From positions 680,273 to 744,272 of the forward strand of contig NZ_FRCM01000003.1 of assembly GCF_900142915.1 (NCBI RefSeq): DNA of 64,000 nucleotides. Direction: 5' to 3'. Positions within the stretch are counted from its first letter, which is position 1; the number at the start of each line of letters is the position of its first letter. Positions 60,109 to 64,000 of this stretch are shown here, piece by piece. Position numbers and translations under genes: made by a program. The stretch is from Mucilaginibacter sp. OK098 (GTDB lineage: Bacteria; Bacteroidota; Bacteroidia; Sphingobacteriales; Sphingobacteriaceae). A model generated the notes under the pieces. It was not told the origin of the DNA, did no database searches, and saw only the letters and a list, made by a program, of their open reading frames with translations.

Positions 60109-62115
60109 ATGAAAAATAAAACTTATTCTATTTTCGGTGCCGGGGCTTCCGGGCTTTACACTGCATGGCGTTTGCTGAATGGCGAACCCAATGTTGAACA
60201 GGACCAATCAAAACTGCTTAACAAGGGCGACACGCTCGAACTGTACGACTGGGGCCAGTACGATTTCTCGAAAGCGCACAAGGGTACCCGCGCTGCCGGT
60301 GCACGGGTTTGTACCTGGCATTATGAGGATAATAAAAGCAATTCGTACCTGGAACTGGGCGGTATGCGCTACTCGGAGTGGGATGGAAAAAACGAGGCCA
60401 TGAGCGGCGGCCACCGCCTGGTTACCACGGTTATTAAACAACTTGACCTTGATCAGTATTCGGTGCCGTTTAATGAGTCGACCAACCCGTTGTATTATTT
60501 GCGGACCAAAAACATGTATTATAATGATATCAGCAAAACTAACCCGGCCCCGTATAATGTGAAGAACGACGGTGCAAGTCAGCCGCCTGATAATGGGTTT
60601 AATATTGTTGAAAATTTGGCGGTTACGGAACATACCGGCCCGCAAACCCGGGCCGAGTGGTGCAAGTTTTACCAGGACGGGCGCATTACCGCCGATACCC
60701 CCGCATCATCCGTTTTCCAGAAAGGTGACCTGCTGAAAAATATAGGCTACTGGAATTTGATGTTTGATCAGCTTGGGTCTGAGGGGTATAATTATACCAA
60801 TGACGGCAATGGCTATACTTCCAATGTGATCAACTGGAACTCGGCGGTGGCTTTCCAGGCCAATAACGAGTTTACGCCGGGCACGGAATATAAAACGCTT
60901 ACGCACGGTTATTCCAGCATGTTCAATGCGTTGTTTGACGCCATTGTGAAGCTGGCCAAACACAAAGGCGTTAATTTTGAGTATCACCCAAACACCCGCC
61001 TGCATTCAATCCTCGAAATTAAAGGTGTAATTCATTACAGCATTGCCACACGTGAGAAACCAGATAAAAAATCGGCCACAAAAACCACTTCGGCTGCCTG
61101 GCTGGCTATGCCCCGCGGTCCGCTTGATTTGGTAGCGCAGGCAACCCGTTACGAGGATCACAAAGGGCTTGATGTGCTGAACCACCGGAAGGTGCAATTG
61201 TATTTAGAGTCGGCCGTTTTGCAGCCATCCTATAAGGTGGGGATGTTTTTTGATTCGCCGTGGTGGATGCCTAATGTGGTAACTCCGCCGCCTTACCCCG
61301 CTCCTATCATCAGCTACGAAGTAACAACCGATGTGCTGAAAACGCTGGCTGCCGAAGGCTTTCCGAAACCTTACCTGGTTGAGATAGAAAAAAGCAAAAA
61401 TCCGGTGATCATGGAAACCCCGTTTGCTGCCGCCTCTCTTTTGATAAGCAATGTTGAAACGTGCATAGGCGCGCCGCTTTCTCCAGCACAGCAGACCCAG
61501 CTGCTTAGCGCTGCCGAACGCAACACTATAGGGCCAAGCGTTACAGATACCCCCATAAGGCAGGTGGTTTATTTTGGCAATAATGCGCTCGATAAATCTG
61601 CCAAGCCGGTTTATGGTATTTTGGCCAGCTATGATGACGAGCAGTTCACCAGCTTTTGGGAGGAGCTTGAATACTCGACCGATTCGGTTGAGAAAACGGC
61701 GTTTTCGGAAAACTATCAGCCACTGGTTGGTCCGCGTAAGGCTCCGGAGGTGATGGTAAAAATGCTGCGTCAGCAACTGGCCGCCGTGCATTTTGGTCCG
61801 TATGCCGATTATAGCGCAGTGCCCCAGCCGCTGGAAACCCGGTATATGGATTGGTCGCTGCCGCCGTTTAACGCGGGCTACCATGCCTATGCGGCGCATT
61901 ATGATATCTGCGATGTGCAGCAGAAGATCCGCAAGCCATCGCAACTGATCAAAGGTGCCGACACCAATATTTTTATTGTAGGCGAAGCCTACTCAAACGA
62001 CCAGGCCTGGGTTGAAGGCGCCTTTTGTACAGCAGAATCGGTGCTGAATGATTTCTTTGGTGTAAAACCCATTATTGATAATACGGAATATCCTTTTATT
62101 TGTCCGTGCAGCTGA
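60109..62115 (+). CDS. Flavin amine oxidase / L-amino-acid oxidase-like protein
   Basis: 668 residues without a signal peptide. An FAD Rossmann motif lies at the N-terminus (SIFGAGASGLYTAWRLL, G10-x-G12-xx-G15). LELGGMRYSEWDG is the amine-oxidase/LAAO substrate-flavin block, and NIFIVGEAYSNDQAWVEGAF at about 625 is the C-terminal FAD contact. The length is near that of bacterial L-amino-acid oxidases and longer than MAO-type enzymes. It should oxidise an amino acid to an oxo acid with NH3 and H2O2. With the decarboxylase upstream it forms a possible two-step route to an aldehyde. Substrate unknown. Confidence 0.82.
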   Translation: MKNKTYSIFGAGASGLYTAWRLLNGEPNVEQDQSKLLNKGDTLELYDWGQYDFSKAHKGTRAAGARVCTWHYEDNKSNSYLELGGMRYSEWDGKNEAMSGGHRLVTTVIKQLDLDQYSVPFNESTNPLYYLRTKNMYYNDISKTNPAPYNVKNDGASQPPDNGFNIVENLAVTEHTGPQTRAEWCKFYQDGRITADTPASSVFQKGDLLKNIGYWNLMFDQLGSEGYNYTNDGNGYTSNVINWNSAVAFQANNEFTPGTEYKTLTHGYSSMFNALFDAIVKLAKHKGVNFEYHPNTRLHSILEIKGVIHYSIATREKPDKKSATKTTSAAWLAMPRGPLDLVAQATRYEDHKGLDVLNHRKVQLYLESAVLQPSYKVGMFFDSPWWMPNVVTPPPYPAPIISYEVTTDVLKTLAAEGFPKPYLVEIEKSKNPVIMETPFAAASLLISNVETCIGAPLSPAQQTQLLSAAERNTIGPSVTDTPIRQVVYFGNNALDKSAKPVYGILASYDDEQFTSFWEELEYSTDSVEKTAFSENYQPLVGPRKAPEVMVKMLRQQLAAVHFGPYADYSAVPQPLETRYMDWSLPPFNAGYHAYAAHYDICDVQQKIRKPSQLIKGADTNIFIVGEAYSNDQAWVEGAFCTAESVLNDFFGVKPIIDNTEYPFICPCS

Positions 62116-62141
62116 GTTTAAAACAGTACTGATCTTATAAT

Positions 62142-62175
62142 AAAGCGGGGGTTAGTGGTTACCTCCGCTTTTTGT
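62142..62175 (+). terminator. Intrinsic terminator after amine oxidase gene
   Basis: AAAGCGGAGG-type stem: AAAGCGGGGGT pairs with ACCTCCGCTTT, followed by T. The 62200-62345 stretch beyond it is GC-rich with a GCCTGCAGGC palindrome and no gene. Confidence 0.7.
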
Positions 62176-62367
62176 TTTTATTTAAGTTTATTGATCCGAT
62201 CCCGGTTGAATGAGTGCTTTTCGGGGGTTGCCTGCGGCCGGGCTTTACGCTCATACGCCTGCAGGCCTTAGGCGCGGCCTGCCCTGAGGCTCCCGAAGTG
62301 GCCGGTATCCGCTTCAATCCCTAACCCGGAGGAAGGTTCTGTGCATTTATGCCTGGTTGCGTAATAT

Positions 62368-62420
62368 GAAAATAGCCCGCAGGTTCTTTGTCCTGCAGGC
62401 TACTTTAACTGTTGGTTACT
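62368..62420 (-). repeat. Direct repeat R1, terminator-like hairpin
   Basis: TAGCCCGCAGG pairs with CCTGCAGGCTA; read on the minus strand it is the terminator of the lipoprotein gene at 62432. It recurs at 63085-63136 with five differences in 49 bp. Confidence 0.65.
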
Positions 62421-62431
62421 TGAAGTTAAAT

Positions 62432-62869
62432 TTAATCAGCGGTCCGATCTATTCTTGCAAAAACATATTCGATGTTACTCGGTATTCTAAAGTTAGAAGG
62501 AACATTTATTATTATCGATTGACTCTTGATATCTTTAATGGTACTCTTATTGATAATGAAGCCCGGACCCTCATCATCAAAGTACTGTTTACCAGGAGGC
62601 CTGTTCACATCGAAAACAAACATTGAATCTCTGCCATTACCTCCCTTGCAAACATACAAATTTACAGCAGTCAGATTGCTGCTATTTAATTTTTTCATTG
62701 GATAAGCATGTAACAAGGTAACAACCGTAATGGGATTATTTGGATCACTAACCATCAATCTATAATGAACAATGTTTAATACTTTGGGTTGTAGATTGTT
62801 ATTGCCGCAAGAAAGAAATAATCCTGTAAGGATCACTAGCACTGACAGAGTTCCTTTATTATTTTTCAT
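62432..62869 (-). CDS. Lipoprotein of unknown function beside Rhs remnants
   Basis: 145 residues from the ATG at 62869 (MKNNKGTLSVLVILTGLFLS then CGNN: lipoprotein signal). A 32-residue upstream in-frame extension overlaps the remnant at 62877 and is rejected. The mature domain has strands and a single Cys (NLYVCKGGNG). No family recognised. Its place directly behind an Rhs tail remnant is where immunity proteins usually sit, and lipoprotein immunity proteins are known; this is inference only. Confidence 0.6.
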   Translation of the reverse strand: MKNNKGTLSVLVILTGLFLSCGNNNLQPKVLNIVHYRLMVSDPNNPITVVTLLHAYPMKKLNSSNLTAVNLYVCKGGNGRDSMFVFDVNRPPGKQYFDDEGPGFIINKSTIKDIKSQSIIINVPSNFRIPSNIEYVFARIDRTAD

Positions 62870-62876
62870 AATTTTT

Positions 62877-62990
62877 TTATTCTTCGATAGGTTGACCAAT
62901 TGTATTGAGTTTGTGCTTAGAATATAACTCTTGCATTTGTTCTCTACTTGGCCCTGCTGCCGCAAGCGTCCCCGGCTTGTGGCCCGTATG
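62877..62990 (-). pseudogene. C-terminal remnant of a larger protein, perhaps an Rhs toxin tip
   Basis: The minus-strand frame has no start but reads GHKPGTLAAAGPSREQMQEL and ends NTIGQPIEE at the stop 62877-62879, 7 bp before the lipoprotein ATG. The composition looks like a genuine protein end. The upstream stop is at 62991-62993. Its 5' part is made of the palindrome at 62959-62983. Confidence 0.4.
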
Positions 62991-63325
62991 CTAAGTGTTC
63001 CACTGTTTAATCTATAAATCTTCCTGTAATTTATAATTACGGCTCATTGATTAAAAGTACAGTTTTTGTTTGTACTTTATATTGCAAAATAGCCTGCAGG
63101 TTGTTTGTCCTGCAGGCTACTTTGCTTGTTGGTTACCTGTCCTACGGACCACAAGCAGGGGACGCTTGTGGTCCGCTACTTGGTAATCAGCCGATAGGCA
63201 GTCCGCTTACTTAGTAATTCAAGTCCGGCTGTTGCATACAAATCAAATGATTTTGTTGTAATAAGCACTATCCTGCTTTACCTAATGGCCACCTAAACGC
63301 GGGCCACAAGCGGCACGCTTGCGGC
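62959..63325. repeat. Three CACAAGC-type palindromes in Rhs tail region
   Basis: GCCGCAAGC/GCTTGTGGC (62959-62983), CGGACCACAAGC/GCTTGTGGTCCG (63145-63175) and GGCCACAAGC/GCTTGCGGC (about 63302-63325). Spacers are 5-7 bp. The third codes for part of the Rhs C-terminus. Confidence 0.65.
63085..63136 (-). repeat. Direct repeat R2, terminator-like hairpin
   Basis: Second copy of R1: TAGCCTGCAGG with CCTGCAGGCTA (63090-63119), perfect 11-bp arms. It lies beyond the end of the Rhs gene. Confidence 0.65.
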
Positions 63326-64000
63326 AGCGGGGGTTTTTTATCAACTGTCAATAATATTGGCTTTGGTTTATTAGGGTCATCTACTCCCATCCCATCAGGA
63401 TCAATAAATCTAATGGGATTATCAATTCCATAATTGTATGGTGACCATCTTCGATACTTCTCCGATAACGGATCAACCGTCGTCCATCTTGCAATTACCG
63501 GATCGTAGAACCGCGCGCCATAATCATACTGCCCTAACTCCTCCTGTAACTCTTTCTTATTGTAAAGATATTCATTTTTAGGGTTTAATACATTCCGGTT
63601 TATTTCCATACCAAAAGGCATGTAGTCATCATTTTGATAAGATACCACAGCGCCTGTTTTTGTACCAAAGGTTACCCTCGTATTGCCCAGGTTATCGCCC
63701 AGGTAATACTGATAATCATACCCTGCTCCGTTTGGTACCGCCTTGCCTTCCTCGGTCTGGATAAAGGTCAACGCCGGGGTTGTCGTTCCGTCATACTGGA
63801 TGCCACTGATATAGTCGGTATTGCCGGTTGCCGGGCTTACCCTTCGCAGCTTATTTCCGGCTGCATCATACGTGTAGGTAATGGTTTTGCCACCTGTTAT
63901 GCTTTGCGGCAGGTTGAGCAGGTTATAGCCTATAGTAATGCCCTTGCTGTTATCGATTCTTACGTTTCCGTTGACATCATGCACATAGGTATGGCTGCCG
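63268..64000 (-). CDS. Rhs/YD-repeat protein, 3' end (cut by window edge)
   Basis: About 244 residues; the frame is open to the window end, so the 5' part is missing. YD-repeat motifs (GYNLLNLPQSITGGKTITYT; YTYDAAGNKLRRV) lead to the RHS core: GNTRVTFGT, YLYNKKELQEELGQYDYGAR, FYDPVIARWTTVDPLSEKYR and NYGIDNPIRFIDPDGM. After DPDGM the toxin tip should begin, but only 40 residues follow. The last 20 (PLPQACRLWPAFRWPLGKAG) are encoded by a palindromic repeat. The toxin domain is therefore truncated or absent. Confidence 0.88.
   Translation of the reverse strand, partial: GSHTYVHDVNGNVRIDNSKGITIGYNLLNLPQSITGGKTITYTYDAAGNKLRRVSPATGNTDYISGIQYDGTTTPALTFIQTEEGKAVPNGAGYDYQYYLGDNLGNTRVTFGTKTGAVVSYQNDDYMPFGMEINRNVLNPKNEYLYNKKELQEELGQYDYGARFYDPVIARWTTVDPLSEKYRRWSPYNYGIDNPIRFIDPDGMGVDDPNKPKPILLTVDKKPPLPQACRLWPAFRWPLGKAG

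Noticed and set aside
61204..61944. 246-codon minus-strand frame
   Set aside because: Antisense to the amine oxidase gene; Arg/His/Ile-rich shadow without motifs.
1..64000. tRNA, rRNA, CRISPR arrays, insertion sequences, prophage
   Set aside because: No cloverleaf with TTCRA arm, rRNA stretch, regularly spaced direct repeats, transposase or phage gene was seen.

Overview
The window reads as chromosomal DNA from a member of the Bacteroidota, most likely a Sphingobacteriaceae such as Mucilaginibacter or Pedobacter. This is inferred from gene content and signals, not from a marker gene. Several promoters fit the Bacteroidota consensus TTTG-N19-21-TAnnTTTG. Genes typical of this group are present: HYC_CC_PP protein, DUF4175/ATPase/ybeY cluster, GH92 mannosidase, YXWGXW-repeat protein, DUF3857-transglutaminase protein and an Rhs protein with an RHS core. 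No rRNA, tRNA, CRISPR array, insertion sequence or phage gene was seen.

Layout. 1-9.7 kb: regulators (AraC fragment, TetR, FadR-type GntR) with readable operators, small enzymes (TrmO, AhpD-like, DinB, DUF2071, metallophosphoesterase, MBL hydrolase). 9.7-24 kb: YceH protein, DUF4142 lipoprotein, a candidate structured small RNA at 11.47-11.61 kb, a second peptide deformylase, and exported glycoside hydrolases (pullulanase, GH79-like, GH92). 25-29.3 kb: a GT51 transglycosylase with a long AsmA-like N-terminus, a LacI regulator, a lone receiver domain and an FkbM-like pseudogene. 29.5-39.4 kb: a minus-strand heavy-metal (Cu/Ag type) RND efflux operon led by a regulator that fuses a CxxC metal-binding domain to an AraC DNA-binding domain. 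Its CusA gene is split in two by a one-base shift. 39-48 kb: reductase, MarR/MFS pair, AcpA-type phosphoesterase, imelysin-like/di-heme peroxidase fusion, DUF3857 protein. 48.6-53.4 kb: DUF4175-ATPase-ybeY block and glutathione peroxidase. 53.9-55.5 kb: an unknown small protein plus an outer-membrane-like protein behind a good promoter. 58-62.1 kb: a thiamine-diphosphate 2-oxo-acid decarboxylase followed by a flavin amine oxidase, which together could convert an amino acid to an aldehyde. 62.4-64 kb: the 3' end of an Rhs gene, with a tail region full of palindromes and remnants.

Repeats. Intergenic DNA carries many dispersed, mostly palindromic elements. One family of about 170 bp occurs four times (24.8, 43.9, 56.1, 59.9 kb) and another twice (53.6, 59.8 kb). 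A REP-like pair lies at 8.75 kb and long inverted repeats lie at 9.73-9.96, 21.4, 40.1 and 41.5 kb.

How the parts work together. The metal region looks like a sensing-and-export unit: regulator, periplasmic Cys/His-rich proteins, inner-membrane pump, two adaptors and an outer-membrane channel. The sugar hydrolases are scattered singly rather than in a classical SusCD locus. Function statements rest on motifs read by eye; no database search was possible.
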